IMG/VR virus record: IMGVR_UViG_3300025115_000037
Span: 1-33,381 of that record
Length of the DNA stretch: 33,381 bases
From: a virus
Reading direction: 5' to 3' (one strand)
In this document: positions 6,092-14,544 of the stretch, in pieces
Numbering within the stretch: the first letter of the stretch is position 1
Layout of the letters: each line of letters starts with the position of its first letter
Notes under the pieces: model-generated
What the model saw: the letters and a program-made list of their open reading frames with translations, nothing else
Database searches by the model: none
Told to the model about the DNA's origin: nothing
Made by a program: the position numbers and the translations under genes

Positions 6092-6258
6092 AAATGGAAA
6101 ACGTAAGGAGATGCCTTGTAAGGGAAGCCAGGCGCATAGCCAAAACCGAGAAGGGAACGCGGTTTTCCCACGTCAACGGGGTGAGCAGGGCTAACAAGCT
6201 GAAATCAGGAGAATATGAAATCGGCTTCGAAGTCGTGTTCATCGTCGAGAAGTGCTGA
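6088..6258 (+). CDS. Small basic hypothetical protein (56 aa)
   Basis: A 56-codon frame beginning MKMENVRRC starts within the stop of the regulator gene (ATGA) and ends two bases before the ATG of the putative small terminase. The first 40 residues are strongly basic (many Arg/Lys), then a hydrophobic beta-like end (E-V-V-F-I-V). Not recognised; size and charge would suit a nucleic-acid-binding accessory. The exact fit between neighbours argues that it is real. Confidence 0.6.
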   Translation: MKMENVRRCLVREARRIAKTEKGTRFSHVNGVSRANKLKSGEYEIGFEVVFIVEKC

Positions 6259-6260
6259 AC

Positions 6261-6758
6261 ATGCCGATATACCAGGGCAAGGCATACAAGCAGTTCCTGG
6301 TCGACCGCTACGCCATGGGCTTCGACCCAGTGGCTATCGCCCAGGAATTCGAAAAGACCATGGGCGTCCCCATAACCGAGCAGGAGATAGAGCAGATTCT
6401 CAAGGGCTGCGAGAACGAAATCCGCGCACGCGAGGACGAGCTTTACAAGGAGCTGAAATCCCAGAACGTCATCTCCGCGCTTCTCTCGATACGGGACGAG
6501 CTGGGCGAGGTCGCCTCCCTTGCCAAGGCGGAGAAGGACTACAAGACCTTCGCCCAGCTTTCAAACTCCTCGATGAAATCCATCGAGGTGATAATCTCCA
6601 TGACCGAGAAGTTCCGCGACCGCGAGAAGACCAAGCACATATCGGCAGTCCAGAACAACTACTACGCCATAGAGGTTCTCGTGAAGGACGGCTTGATAGA
6701 GGTCAAGGACGAGGAGAAGCTGAAGAAGATTTTCGCAGGTGATTCCGATGGTCAGTAA
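6261..6758 (+). CDS. terS: Putative terminase small subunit (165 aa)
   Basis: Called by position and architecture. It lies upstream of the large terminase. Its N-terminal ~60 residues are helical with a helix-turn-helix-like stretch (G-F-D-P-V-A-I-A-Q-E-F-E, residues ~20-31) suited to recognising packaging DNA. The rest forms long helices (55-125) for oligomerisation, and the acidic C-terminus could contact the large subunit. In-frame GTG/CTG codons upstream are possible, but the ATG giving M-P-I-Y is the natural start. The HNH gene begins before its stop. Sequence similarity to known TerS families cannot be claimed by eye. Confidence 0.6.
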   Translation: MPIYQGKAYKQFLVDRYAMGFDPVAIAQEFEKTMGVPITEQEIEQILKGCENEIRAREDELYKELKSQNVISALLSIRDELGEVASLAKAEKDYKTFAQLSNSSMKSIEVIISMTEKFRDREKTKHISAVQNNYYAIEVLVKDGLIEVKDEEKLKKIFAGDSDGQ

Positions 6759-7074
6759 GCCGAGGCGCTCTTCAAAATGGAAATCCTTCCGCGACAGGTT
6801 CCTGAAAGGAAAGGTCTGCGCGATATGCGGCGGAACGAAAGACCTTCAGGCTCATCACATCATTCCATTCTGCATGGCTCCTGAGAAGGAACTTGACGAG
6901 AAGAACGTCATCCCGTTGTGCGAGGGAAACCGATACTGCAACTGCCATCTCGTGTTCGGTCACGGCTTCAGCTACGACGACTACAATCCACATATCAGGA
7001 AATCGGCGCGCTACATGACGTGGCTCAGGAAATGCCGACAGAGGATAAAGGTGAAAAAATCGCAGACCTTATAG
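6748..7074 (+). CDS. HNH endonuclease (108 aa)
   Basis: C-x-x-C (Cys24, Cys27), H-H-I-I-P (36-40), N-V-I-P-L-C (53-58) and C-N-C-H-L-V-F (64-70) give the His-Asn-His catalytic core on a zinc-bound beta-beta-alpha fold. HNH proteins beside terminase genes in HK97-like phages assist terminase cutting at DNA ends, the likely role here; a free-standing homing nuclease is the alternative. The ATG at 6748 has an AGGTGA site; a GTG at 6739 is also in frame. It overlaps both terminase genes, which favours a packaging role. Confidence 0.8.
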   Translation: MVSKPRRSSKWKSFRDRFLKGKVCAICGGTKDLQAHHIIPFCMAPEKELDEKNVIPLCEGNRYCNCHLVFGHGFSYDDYNPHIRKSARYMTWLRKCRQRIKVKKSQTL

Positions 7075-8450
7075 AGTCCCTCACCAAGCCCAGCTTCGAA
7101 TACTTCTGCAAGGTTGTTCTCCGGCAGAAACTCGGAGCCATGCACAAGGAATGGATACGCGCCGCACTCGACCCTTCGAAGCATCTCGTTATAATGTCGG
7201 CTCGCGGGCATTTCAAGACGACGATACTTTCGGTTGCCTTCCCCCTCTGGATAATGATGAGGGAGAAAAAACCGAAGATGATAGTCATCCTCTCAGCGAC
7301 GCTGGAACAGTCGACGGAGATAATGGGATTGATGAAAAGGCAGATAGAGGAGAACGAGATTCTCAGGGAGGTGCTTTATCCTGAAAACATACACGAGACC
7401 AAATGGAGCGAAACCCAAATCCGAACAAGGAACGGGCATCGAGTATTATGCCTTCCTTTCGGAGACACCGTTCGTGGGAAGCACCCCGACTACTGCATCT
7501 GTGACGACGTTCTCAAAGCGGAAGTTTCGAGCGATGTCGAGGATGCGAAGCGGGTCTTTTACGGCATTGTGTATCCCATTGTCCAGGCAAGACGAGGCAA
7601 GGTTATCGTCGTCGGAACACCCGTATCTTATATCGACCTCCTTAATGACCTATCGTCTAAGCCGAATTTCACCTTTCTCAAGTATCCCGCCGTGGTATTC
7701 AACGAAGACGGAAGCTGGAAGGAGCCTCAGTTTCCTGAACATTTTGATTTGGAACAGTTGCGCTCGATACGTGACACCATGCCTTCACATCTCTGGGCTA
7801 GGGAGTATCTTTGTAACCCTGCCTCCAGCGACACGTCGATGTTCCCGCAAGGCGTCCTCGACAAGGCGACCTCGCTTTACGAAAAGACGAGAACCGCAAT
7901 CGACACCGCGAAGGCGAACGGGGTTGGAATTAGACGGGTCATCGGTTGTGATATAGCCGTGTCGCAGGGTGCGAGGGCTGACTGGAGCGTCTTCACCGTC
8001 CTGGACTACCTTGAAGGTCATCCCATCCTCCTGCGCGACCAGATAAGAAAGCACCTCACTGCAGAAAACAACGTCGAGGAAATCCGCCACCTCAACGAGT
8101 TCCACAAGCCAGCAAAAATCCTCATAGAGAAGACAGGCGTCGGCTGGGGGGTTGCAGAAGCCTGCCTCAAAGACCCAGTTCTCAAGCCGGTCTCCCTCGA
8201 CTTCGACACCAAGATGGCGAGCCGCGAGAAAATCCTATCGCGCCTTGAGGTGACCATGCGCAACGGAAACCTCGCAATCCCAAAGAACGACGTCCTTCTT
8301 TCAGAACTCGGACAATGGGCATACATGAAGATGAAGGATGGGCGCATGGCATACCATTCGCTTGGTGAGCATGATGATTGCGTAATATCCCTTGCAATAG
8401 CTTTGGAAGCCGCTTCAACACGCTCTTTCGCAAGTGTCTCCATCGTCTAA
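7032..8450 (+). CDS. terL: Terminase large subunit (472 aa)
   Basis: The ATPase-nuclease motor that translocates and cuts viral DNA at the portal. The N-terminal ATPase has a variant Walker A, S-A-R-G-H-F-K-T-T (56-64), a Walker B Y-C-I-C-D-D (154-159) and a coupling segment V-V-G-T-P (193-197). The C-terminal RNase H-like nuclease shows I-G-C-D (304-307), A-D-W-S (316-319) and a late D-D-C (448-450) as metal-binding acids. The frame is open further upstream, but the ATG at 7032 inside the HNH gene is preferred because an upstream extension would overlap that gene heavily; the ribosome site (CAGGAA) is modest. Length is normal for the family. Confidence 0.9.
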   Translation: MPTEDKGEKIADLIESLTKPSFEYFCKVVLRQKLGAMHKEWIRAALDPSKHLVIMSARGHFKTTILSVAFPLWIMMREKKPKMIVILSATLEQSTEIMGLMKRQIEENEILREVLYPENIHETKWSETQIRTRNGHRVLCLPFGDTVRGKHPDYCICDDVLKAEVSSDVEDAKRVFYGIVYPIVQARRGKVIVVGTPVSYIDLLNDLSSKPNFTFLKYPAVVFNEDGSWKEPQFPEHFDLEQLRSIRDTMPSHLWAREYLCNPASSDTSMFPQGVLDKATSLYEKTRTAIDTAKANGVGIRRVIGCDIAVSQGARADWSVFTVLDYLEGHPILLRDQIRKHLTAENNVEEIRHLNEFHKPAKILIEKTGVGWGVAEACLKDPVLKPVSLDFDTKMASREKILSRLEVTMRNGNLAIPKNDVLLSELGQWAYMKMKDGRMAYHSLGEHDDCVISLAIALEAASTRSFASVSIV

Positions 8451-8493
8451 GCCCAAGTCATTCAAGACACTCGCGTCGCCTGATTAACTACTC

Positions 8494-8501
8494 TTATATA
8501 G
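8494..8501 (+). promoter_or_regulatory. TATA box before portal (late promoter)
   Basis: TTATATAG is centred ~28 bp before the portal ATG. No ribosome site lies in the intervening AT-rich stretch, so a leaderless or very short-leader late transcript for the head genes is predicted. A CATATAT word closer to the ATG could be an initiator-proximal element. Confidence 0.5.
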
Positions 8502-8524
8502 GAGTATGCTCATATATCAATGCA

Positions 8525-9964
8525 ATGGCTAGCGCAAGAAAGGTGCCAATCTCGGCACGTCTCATTGATGACTACGTTCCAACGGGTCAACCCCAACCGA
8601 CCCCAGCAGTGAACAACGTCATAAGAGACAGCCTATATGACTGGTTCTATAAGATGCCCGAAGTGCGAGCCATCGTGTGCGGAATGACGGTTGATGTTTT
8701 CGGAGACGGCTATGGCATCGACGGAGACAGGATGCGCCAGCAGAAGACCAACCGCTTCCTCCGCCAGAACAACTTCAACCGATACGGAAAATCGGTATTG
8801 CGCGACGCGCTCATCTCAGGAGACGGCTATCTCGGAAAGGCATCCCTTACCGAATCGCAGGTTCTTGAGGCGATGGACGCCATATATTCAGACGTGTTCC
8901 ACAAGTCAGCCGACCAGATTACCAAACGGATGCTTCTTAGCAAGATAACCTCGATAAAACCGGACATCTACTCCCCCCGCGTCCTTTTCCCCCTCATGTC
9001 GCGAAGCATCAAAATCAATTACGACATGCACGGCAAGGTGACCGGATACACTCAGCGTGTCAAGAACAACATGACCGCGTTCGCAACAACCAATTATCCT
9101 GACGATGACAATCCATCAACATACACCTATGGAACGATGGGCGCGTCTGGGCAGATTGAGTTCCTTCCTGAGGAGGTAATCCACTTCCCATACGAGCCGA
9201 TAGGCGACCAGATTTACGGAACCTCGCCCCTCCAGACGGCAATCTACGACGTGATTTCACTCTGGTATGCGAAGACATACGGAGGTCTCTTTTTCCAGAA
9301 CGACGCAACGCCGTCATTCATCTTCAGCCTTCCAGACGATTCCCCAGATTCCGAGAACTACAAGAAGTTCTGCGACGTTCTCGACAAGCACAGGCGGAAC
9401 CCGCACAGGCATCTCGTCACAACCGGAAACGTTGAAATCAACAAGGTGGCATCGCTCACGAAAGACCTCGAATTTTCTAATTTCATCGACAAGTTCACAC
9501 AGCGCGTGATGCTCGCCTTCGGCGCAACCGCAAGGTTCAATCATCTGTTTTCAAACAAGCCAGACACCCCAGTCTCGATGGAGAGCTACTACAAGACCAT
9601 AAACAGCATCCAGACAGAGTATGAGGACATACTCAACACGGAGCTTTTCGACCACTTCGGAGTCGAATTCTACTTCAATCGCGTCTACAAGCGCGATGAG
9701 ACGAGAGAGGCGGATATTGCCGTTAAGCTGACGAACCTGGTATGGACAGTCAATGAAGCCAGGGAATACCTCGGATTCAAGCCTTTGCCGAATCCGATGT
9801 TCGACGAACTCACTTCTGCCCAGCAGGATGAGTTCACTGGGCAAAGGAAGAAGAAGGAGGAGGTCGCCTCGGCTGACGCAAGGACAGAGCAGAACGCCGT
9901 TGCCATGACCTCGCGCAATCAGATGAAGGGCGACAAGCCGGTGAATGGTGATAAAAATGATTAG
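8525..9964 (+). CDS. Portal protein (479 aa)
   Basis: The dodecameric ring at the capsid vertex through which DNA enters. Family features include the early segment with P-E-V-R-A-I (around residue 44) and V-F-G-D-G-Y-G, the G-D-G-Y segment, E-V-I-H-F-P-Y-E-P-I-G-D-Q-I-Y-G-T-S-P (about 218-236), the classic portal clip/stem signature, and a helical T-Q-R-V-M-L-A-F-G region near residue 330. The C-terminal 50 residues are charged and flexible. The ATG giving M-A-S-A-R-K lies just after the predicted TATA box; the upstream extension of the frame overlaps terL and looks non-coding. It overlaps the start of the next gene by 8 bp. Confidence 0.88.
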   Translation: MASARKVPISARLIDDYVPTGQPQPTPAVNNVIRDSLYDWFYKMPEVRAIVCGMTVDVFGDGYGIDGDRMRQQKTNRFLRQNNFNRYGKSVLRDALISGDGYLGKASLTESQVLEAMDAIYSDVFHKSADQITKRMLLSKITSIKPDIYSPRVLFPLMSRSIKINYDMHGKVTGYTQRVKNNMTAFATTNYPDDDNPSTYTYGTMGASGQIEFLPEEVIHFPYEPIGDQIYGTSPLQTAIYDVISLWYAKTYGGLFFQNDATPSFIFSLPDDSPDSENYKKFCDVLDKHRRNPHRHLVTTGNVEINKVASLTKDLEFSNFIDKFTQRVMLAFGATARFNHLFSNKPDTPVSMESYYKTINSIQTEYEDILNTELFDHFGVEFYFNRVYKRDETREADIAVKLTNLVWTVNEAREYLGFKPLPNPMFDELTSAQQDEFTGQRKKKEEVASADARTEQNAVAMTSRNQMKGDKPVNGDKND

Positions 9965-11537
9965 GGAACTTTTCGCATGGAGCCTTGCGGTTCTCATGCT
10001 CGTCGGAATGGGCAACGCCGTCCTGGTGGAGAAGACTCTCACCTCGGCGAACACAATCTTTTCGCTGAACACGTTCAATGCCGGTCAGCAGACCGGAACG
10101 AACACGTTCGTAGTCCTCAACAGCACGAACGCTTCAGACACGCAAAGCCTGGTAATCTATTACATGGATGCCAACTTCACCAAGAAGACCGCGAACTATA
10201 CTCTCACAGGGCAGACCGCGATAAACACAAGCGGCTACAACTCCCAATATCTAGTGAACAACTCCACGTCGGCAGGCAATCTGACGCTCACCCTCTCGAA
10301 CTGGTCTCTCTCATCCGCCGGATTCGGAGTGAACAAATCCTGCCCCAACTACACCAACGTCTACTATGTCTATTATCCTGCCGCGAACTACACCACCAAC
10401 ATGTCGGCATTCACAGCCACAAGCGATTTAACCCAGACGGATGACGGAACCTTCGCGACGCTCACCGGAATAACCCTCAGCAGGTTCTCATTCATAAACA
10501 ACACATATCCGACAGCCCTCTATTACTACTTCAATCCTGCCCTCAACCTTACGGGTGAAATCAACTCGACGAACCTTGTCCTTCCAGATGGGCAGTTCTT
10601 CGCGTCAACCGATGCCTTCGTGGCAACTTCGAGCATGCCCTTTGCCGTGACTGTGAGACCAAACGACAACCGCACCTACAACCTGACAGGCAACGTCACT
10701 TCGGCATCGAACGCAACCGCGCTCACGAACGCCAACTCAACAAGGACGCTTATCCTCAACCAGCCAAGAAAGAGGTCTGAATACACAGCCACAATGACGG
10801 TCACCGCCCAATATAAGTCGACTGTGACGACCAGCGTGAAGATAGGCGACACCGTTCTGGGACCGCTTACCGGAACCTCGACGACATTCACGTTCGACGA
10901 GTCGCTTCTCGCACCTACCCTGGTTGTAGGATTCTCGTCAAACGGTGCTGGAACGAACATCACGAATATCGTGGTGAACTACGTTCCATCAGGCTGGTAT
11001 GCGATACCTTCCAACAGGCTTGTCCAGAACATGCGGGTTGTGGCTGATGTCACGAAGCTGTCCTATTGCAGGAACGCTTCCCTCACTTCGGCTTCCGCAA
11101 CCAACAACGTGGTGACCAACAAGTTCACCAAGCAGACAACCAAGCTCTCAGGAAAGGGAGACTTCGCATACATCTACGACGCGGCTCTTTCAAGTGCTGC
11201 GATTGGGGTGGTATCAATCAGGTCCAATGCAAACGTCCTCCTATACAACATTACTGCTGGAAACACCAAACCAGCATACAACGGAGAGCTTTGCACGATA
11301 CCTAACGGATGCACCCTGAAGAACGTCATCTACGGTGGCGACACGAACCAGAGATTCTGGGCGAATGTGACCTCCATAGCCGGAGTGAACCGCGTGATAT
11401 ATTCCGCGTTCAACCTTGGCTACACCACGAACCAATACCAGATTCCGATGAAATGGGGGATTGGCGAGAGGCTTCAAATCCTCAGCCGCTCCGCAACAGC
11501 AGGCGGAAACGTGAGCATATACTACGAGGTGGGCTGA
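9957..11537 (+). CDS. Secreted, sequon-rich protein inside the head gene cluster (526 aa)
   Basis: Not recognised. Residues 1-20 are a clear signal peptide: basic M-I-R, hydrophobic core W-S-L-A-V-L-M-L-V-G-M-G, then N-A as a likely cleavage site. The mature protein is beta-rich, Thr/Ser/Asn-rich, lacks a C-terminal membrane anchor, and has about 25 N-x-S/T sequons, so export and N-glycosylation are predicted. Start: GGTGAT before the ATG at 9957 (an ATG at 9945 is also in frame). It is translationally linked to portal (8-bp overlap) and protease (TGATG), so it is made late with head proteins. A virion decoration protein or a host-surface protein are both possible. Confidence 0.75.
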   Translation: MIRELFAWSLAVLMLVGMGNAVLVEKTLTSANTIFSLNTFNAGQQTGTNTFVVLNSTNASDTQSLVIYYMDANFTKKTANYTLTGQTAINTSGYNSQYLVNNSTSAGNLTLTLSNWSLSSAGFGVNKSCPNYTNVYYVYYPAANYTTNMSAFTATSDLTQTDDGTFATLTGITLSRFSFINNTYPTALYYYFNPALNLTGEINSTNLVLPDGQFFASTDAFVATSSMPFAVTVRPNDNRTYNLTGNVTSASNATALTNANSTRTLILNQPRKRSEYTATMTVTAQYKSTVTTSVKIGDTVLGPLTGTSTTFTFDESLLAPTLVVGFSSNGAGTNITNIVVNYVPSGWYAIPSNRLVQNMRVVADVTKLSYCRNASLTSASATNNVVTNKFTKQTTKLSGKGDFAYIYDAALSSAAIGVVSIRSNANVLLYNITAGNTKPAYNGELCTIPNGCTLKNVIYGGDTNQRFWANVTSIAGVNRVIYSAFNLGYTTNQYQIPMKWGIGERLQILSRSATAGGNVSIYYEVG

Positions 11538-12418
11538 TGGAGATTCCAGAGATAGTCAATCTATGGGCGCCGATTTCCAAGATAGACGAGGAAAAGCGCA
11601 TGGTGTTCGGATACGCCACAACGCCAACCAAGGACAGCCAGGAGGAGGTAGTCGACCTGGAGGCTTCCTTCGAGGCGGTTGATGAGTGGAAGAAGTGGGC
11701 GAACATCAAGGAAATGCACCGTGCAGAGACGGCTGTCGGCATAGCTCCAATCATAGAGAAGCATGTCGGAGTGGGCGTCTATATAGGTGCTGAGATTGTG
11801 GACGACCAGGCATGGAGGAAATGCCAGAAGAAGGTCTACAAGGGCTTCTCCATAGGTGGGCGTGTAATCGAGAAGGAAGGGAACAAGATAAAGAAATACC
11901 GGCTGCTTGAGGTTTCCCTGGTCGACAGACCGGCTAACCCAGATGCAGTATTCATGGTCGCAAAGCGTGACGACACAGACGCCTCTGCAACGGAGGCGCA
12001 AGGAGGGGTTTCAGTGGAAAAGACCGAGACCGTCTCCAATCCCGTTGCTGGGGAAGCGACTGGAACGCCGCCCGTAGCCGTAACAGAGGCGCCGGTGACC
12101 AAGCAGGAGGAAAAGATTGAGGCTAAGCCTCTCGAAAAGCCTCCCGAGGAAACAGTCACTATGACGAAGGCGGAGTTCGAGAAGCTTCAAAGCCAGCTTA
12201 AGGATTTGGAGATGAAGAAGAAACTTGAGGACATGGCGCAGGAAGCCATACTCAAGGCAGTTGAAAAGCTGGAGCCGAAAATAAAGAAGGCATACGAGGA
12301 GGTCAAGCCCAAGACCGATGAGGAAAAAAGGGCAGAAGAAGCAGAGATGATGAGGAAAATGAGTGTTGGTGAGCTGACGGCAGCGATGCTGAAACGCGCC
12401 ACCAGCTCGGAGGAATAA
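11537..12418 (+). CDS. XkdF-type prohead protease fused to a scaffold-like tail (293 aa)
   Basis: Residues ~1-145 match the herpesvirus-assemblin-like prohead protease fold of the XkdF type: E-M-H-R (His61), Y-K-G-F-S-I-G-G (Ser105) and L-L-E-V-S-L-V-D-R-P-A-N-P-D-A (123-137), which supply the catalytic His, Ser and a third acid. Residues ~165-293 are Glu/Lys-rich coiled coil, like the delta/scaffold region needed to shape the prohead before digestion. It therefore probably serves as both scaffold and maturation protease for the capsid protein encoded next. The ATG overlaps the preceding stop (TGATG) with GAGGTGG before it. Confidence 0.82.
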   Translation: MEIPEIVNLWAPISKIDEEKRMVFGYATTPTKDSQEEVVDLEASFEAVDEWKKWANIKEMHRAETAVGIAPIIEKHVGVGVYIGAEIVDDQAWRKCQKKVYKGFSIGGRVIEKEGNKIKKYRLLEVSLVDRPANPDAVFMVAKRDDTDASATEAQGGVSVEKTETVSNPVAGEATGTPPVAVTEAPVTKQEEKIEAKPLEKPPEETVTMTKAEFEKLQSQLKDLEMKKKLEDMAQEAILKAVEKLEPKIKKAYEEVKPKTDEEKRAEEAEMMRKMSVGELTAAMLKRATSSEE

Positions 12419-12428
12419 GGTGATAGCT

Positions 12429-13355
12429 ATGGCGAACCCAGAGAGTTTGCTCAAGGCTCTGAACGAGAACACCAACACCCAAGGAGGGTATCTCGTCCCA
12501 GAGATTTGGGCTTCAAAGATATACGACCTGATACTGGCGAAATCGACAGCCATCCAGCTTTGTGAGAACATCACAATGACCACGGACACGCTGTATTTCC
12601 CCAAGGTCACGGCGGCAAGCACAGCCTACTTTACCGAGGAGGCTGGCACAATAACCCAATCCCAGCCGACCTTCGGTCAGCTTGTTCTGCACCCGAAGAA
12701 GGTTGCAGCCCTCTCCAGGCTCTCAAGCGAGGTCATGGAGGACAGCAACCCGAGCGTCATGGACGTGGTGGTCAACCGCCTTGCGGAGGACATAGCCCTC
12801 AAAGTGGACTATGAAATCTACAACGGAACCACATCCACAGGAGGCTTCAACGGGATGAGGGACACCACCGCAGACACGGCAATCCTTACTGTGGCTGTTG
12901 GAGGCGAGATTACCACGGACAAGCTGTCTGATGCCATCGCGGCGATGCGCACCCAGAACATCTACCCGACAGACCTGATAATCCACCCGAAGCTCACGAA
13001 CAAGCTCAGGAAGCTCAAGACCACAACGAACGGCTACGAGCCTCTCCTGAACATCAACACGTTCGGTGCTGCTCCGCTTGGAAGCGGGATAATCGGGAAG
13101 ATTTGGGGCATCAATGTCATCGAGACGACCCAGCTTCCGACCGCCCTCTCAGGTGGAACCGCCACAACGGCAACCGAGGCACTCCTCGTGTCCAGGGGCA
13201 AGTGCGGAATATTCGCCAACCGCAGGGAACTTCGCCTCAACAAGTTCTACCTGATAGACACCGACGACTGGAAAGTCCAGAGCAACATGAGATGCGCCTT
13301 TGCGGTGAATTACTCGAAGGCAATCTGTGTCCTCCAGGACATCCAGTGCGAGTAA
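12429..13355 (+). CDS. HK97-fold major capsid protein (308 aa)
   Basis: Family pattern: helical/Asn-rich N-terminal arm, then G-G-Y-L-V-P-E (about 19-25) typical of mature HK97-like capsid starts, P-K-V-T-A (E-loop strand), K-V-A-A-L-S-R-L-S-S-E-V-M-E-D (spine helix), D-Y-E-I-Y-N-G-T, and a C-terminal P-domain with G-I-F-A-N-R-R-E-L-R-L. It is shorter than HK97 gp5, as it lacks the ~100-residue delta region. That fits scaffolding by the protease tail encoded just upstream. An AAGGTGATAGCT site selects the ATG at 12429 over a GTG three codons earlier. Confidence 0.88.
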   Translation: MANPESLLKALNENTNTQGGYLVPEIWASKIYDLILAKSTAIQLCENITMTTDTLYFPKVTAASTAYFTEEAGTITQSQPTFGQLVLHPKKVAALSRLSSEVMEDSNPSVMDVVVNRLAEDIALKVDYEIYNGTTSTGGFNGMRDTTADTAILTVAVGGEITTDKLSDAIAAMRTQNIYPTDLIIHPKLTNKLRKLKTTTNGYEPLLNINTFGAAPLGSGIIGKIWGINVIETTQLPTALSGGTATTATEALLVSRGKCGIFANRRELRLNKFYLIDTDDWKVQSNMRCAFAVNYSKAICVLQDIQCE

Positions 13356-13358
13356 GTG

Positions 13359-13910
13359 ATGGCGATGCTGTCCTTGCTTGACTTCGTGCGCGGGCTTGCC
13401 GCCCGCGCCGGAGTCGTGCGCGAGAAGGGATTCCTTTCTGAGAAGATGGCGAAACTAATCAGGAAGGAAGCCTCGGAAGATGCCATGATTAGTGGCAACT
13501 TCAGCGCACGGCATATCAGGGACGGCAGGGTCATAGCCACCATCGAGACGCCCAACTACATAGTGAACGCTGGGCTGAACGAGGTGGCGTCGCTTATCTC
13601 CACGAGTGGAACCGGAAGCAAGTTCTCAGCCATATCGGTTGGAACCAACTCCGGAGCTACTGCGGCGACACAGACCGCCCTGCTTGGCGAAAGCCACAGG
13701 GCTGTCTTTGCCGATGCGATAGCCTCCAATACCGCAACGTTCACCGCGACATTCAACTTCACAGGGACCTATACCCTGTATGAAGCTGGCATATTCAACC
13801 ACACAACCACAGGCGGGGATATGTTGTCACGGAGGACGTTCAGTGCGCTCAATGTGGAGAACGGTGACAGCCTTGTCATCACCTGGTCCATCACGGTGAA
13901 CAGAAGCTGA
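13359..13910 (+). CDS. Head-associated beta-sandwich protein (183 aa)
   Basis: Starts three bases after the capsid gene. Residues 1-45 are helical and basic; the rest follows a pattern seen in many phage structural proteins: N-Y-I-V-N-A-G-L-N-E, I-S-V-G-T-N, L-L-G-E-S-H-R, T-L-Y-E-A-G-I-F-N, M-L-S-R-R-T-F, L-V-I-T-W-S-I. This beta-rich module occurs in capsid or tail-associated fibres. Directly after the capsid gene, a capsid decoration or head-fibre role is most likely, with the basic helix as anchor. A T-run follows its stop, so it ends the head operon. The start could also be the ATG two codons later. Confidence 0.65.
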   Translation: MAMLSLLDFVRGLAARAGVVREKGFLSEKMAKLIRKEASEDAMISGNFSARHIRDGRVIATIETPNYIVNAGLNEVASLISTSGTGSKFSAISVGTNSGATAATQTALLGESHRAVFADAIASNTATFTATFNFTGTYTLYEAGIFNHTTTGGDMLSRRTFSALNVENGDSLVITWSITVNRS

Positions 13911-13919
13911 TTTCCCTTC

Positions 13920-13936
13920 GTTTTTTCTTTTTATAG
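13920..13936 (+). terminator. T-run ending the head operon, overlapping a TATA box
   Basis: Shortly after the last head gene stop the sequence reads T6-C-T5 and then ATAGT. The T-run fits an archaeal terminator. TTTATAGT (13929-13936) is centred ~21 bp before the next ATG and may also act as a weak TATA box for the 13953 gene. Confidence 0.5.
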
Positions 13937-13952
13937 TATCGGGGGTTGTTGG

Positions 13953-14243
13953 ATGGAAGACGTTACCATACGCGAGGTTCTTAGGGAACTTCGCGATTTC
14001 AAGGAGAGGCATGTTGAGTTCCAGACTGATGTGAAAGCGAGATTCACATCGATAGACGCGAGCCTGTCGTCCCTCTCTCCAATAATCACAGCCCATCAGG
14101 AGAGGTTCAAGTCGCTTGAATCTAACATAGAGACGAACTGCAAGCGGCTTGACAGGGCTGAACAGGGGGTGTTCGGCGCATTGGTGTTCATAGTGGTAGC
14201 CGTGTTCACCACGGCTTGGAACCTGTTGTTCCCATCGAAGTGA
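13953..14243 (+). CDS. Coiled-coil protein with C-terminal membrane anchor (XhlA/holin-like, 96 aa)
   Basis: Residues ~8-70 form a coiled coil (V-L-R-E-L-R-D-F-K-E-R, later L-E-S-N-I-E-T-N-C-K-R-L-D-R), followed by one membrane helix (about 73-92, ending W-N-L-L-F-P). This is the layout of XhlA/haemolysin-type proteins that work with holins, and also of membrane-tethered viral assembly factors. It starts the operon carrying the secreted lipoprotein-like and giant proteins, so it may instead help present or retain them at the membrane. GGGGGTT before the ATG is a ribosome site. Confidence 0.6.
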   Translation: MEDVTIREVLRELRDFKERHVEFQTDVKARFTSIDASLSSLSPIITAHQERFKSLESNIETNCKRLDRAEQGVFGALVFIVVAVFTTAWNLLFPSK

Positions 14244-14247
14244 TAAC

Positions 14248-14544
14248 ATGAAAAAAATTGTGTTCGCAATCGCCGCGATAATGTTCCTTTTCGGATGCGT
14301 CTACAAGACGCCAATGATGACTGGGAATACCGTAATGGTCGAGCTATGCACAACCCACATGATTGAGAAGGAGATGCCGTGCGATTACACAGCTACACTC
14401 GGCGACCAAATCTGGTTCGTGAGGCAGAACTGCACAATGCCATATCCTGAGGATTCGTGCCATACGGAGCCTCTGGGAGACAGGATATGCACGGAAGATG
14501 GCTACCTGGAAGGAGATATTGAGACTAGATGCCAGGTGGTCTGA
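14248..14544 (+). CDS. Lipoprotein-like small Cys-rich secreted protein (98 aa)
   Basis: Signal peptide M-K-K-I-V-F-A-I-A-A-I-M-F-L-F-G then Cys17, a lipobox-like L-F-G-C. After it come six cysteines (E-L-C, M-P-C, Q-N-C, D-S-C, R-I-C, T-R-C), enough for three disulphides in an extracellular domain, with one N-C-T sequon. Not otherwise recognised. GTGAT precedes the ATG. Its stop codon abuts the TTG start of the giant secreted protein, so the two are probably made together; it could be its membrane partner or anchor. Confidence 0.65.
   Translation: MKKIVFAIAAIMFLFGCVYKTPMMTGNTVMVELCTTHMIEKEMPCDYTATLGDQIWFVRQNCTMPYPEDSCHTEPLGDRICTEDGYLEGDIETRCQVV

Noticed and set aside
6215-6742. Alternative 175-codon frame over the small terminase gene
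   Set aside because: Arg/Gly/Pro-rich shadow composition; the other frame has normal amino acid use and coupling to neighbours.
8378-8524. N-terminal extension of the portal frame
   Set aside because: It overlaps the terminase gene, has unlike composition, and a TATA box lies inside it just before the better start at 8525.
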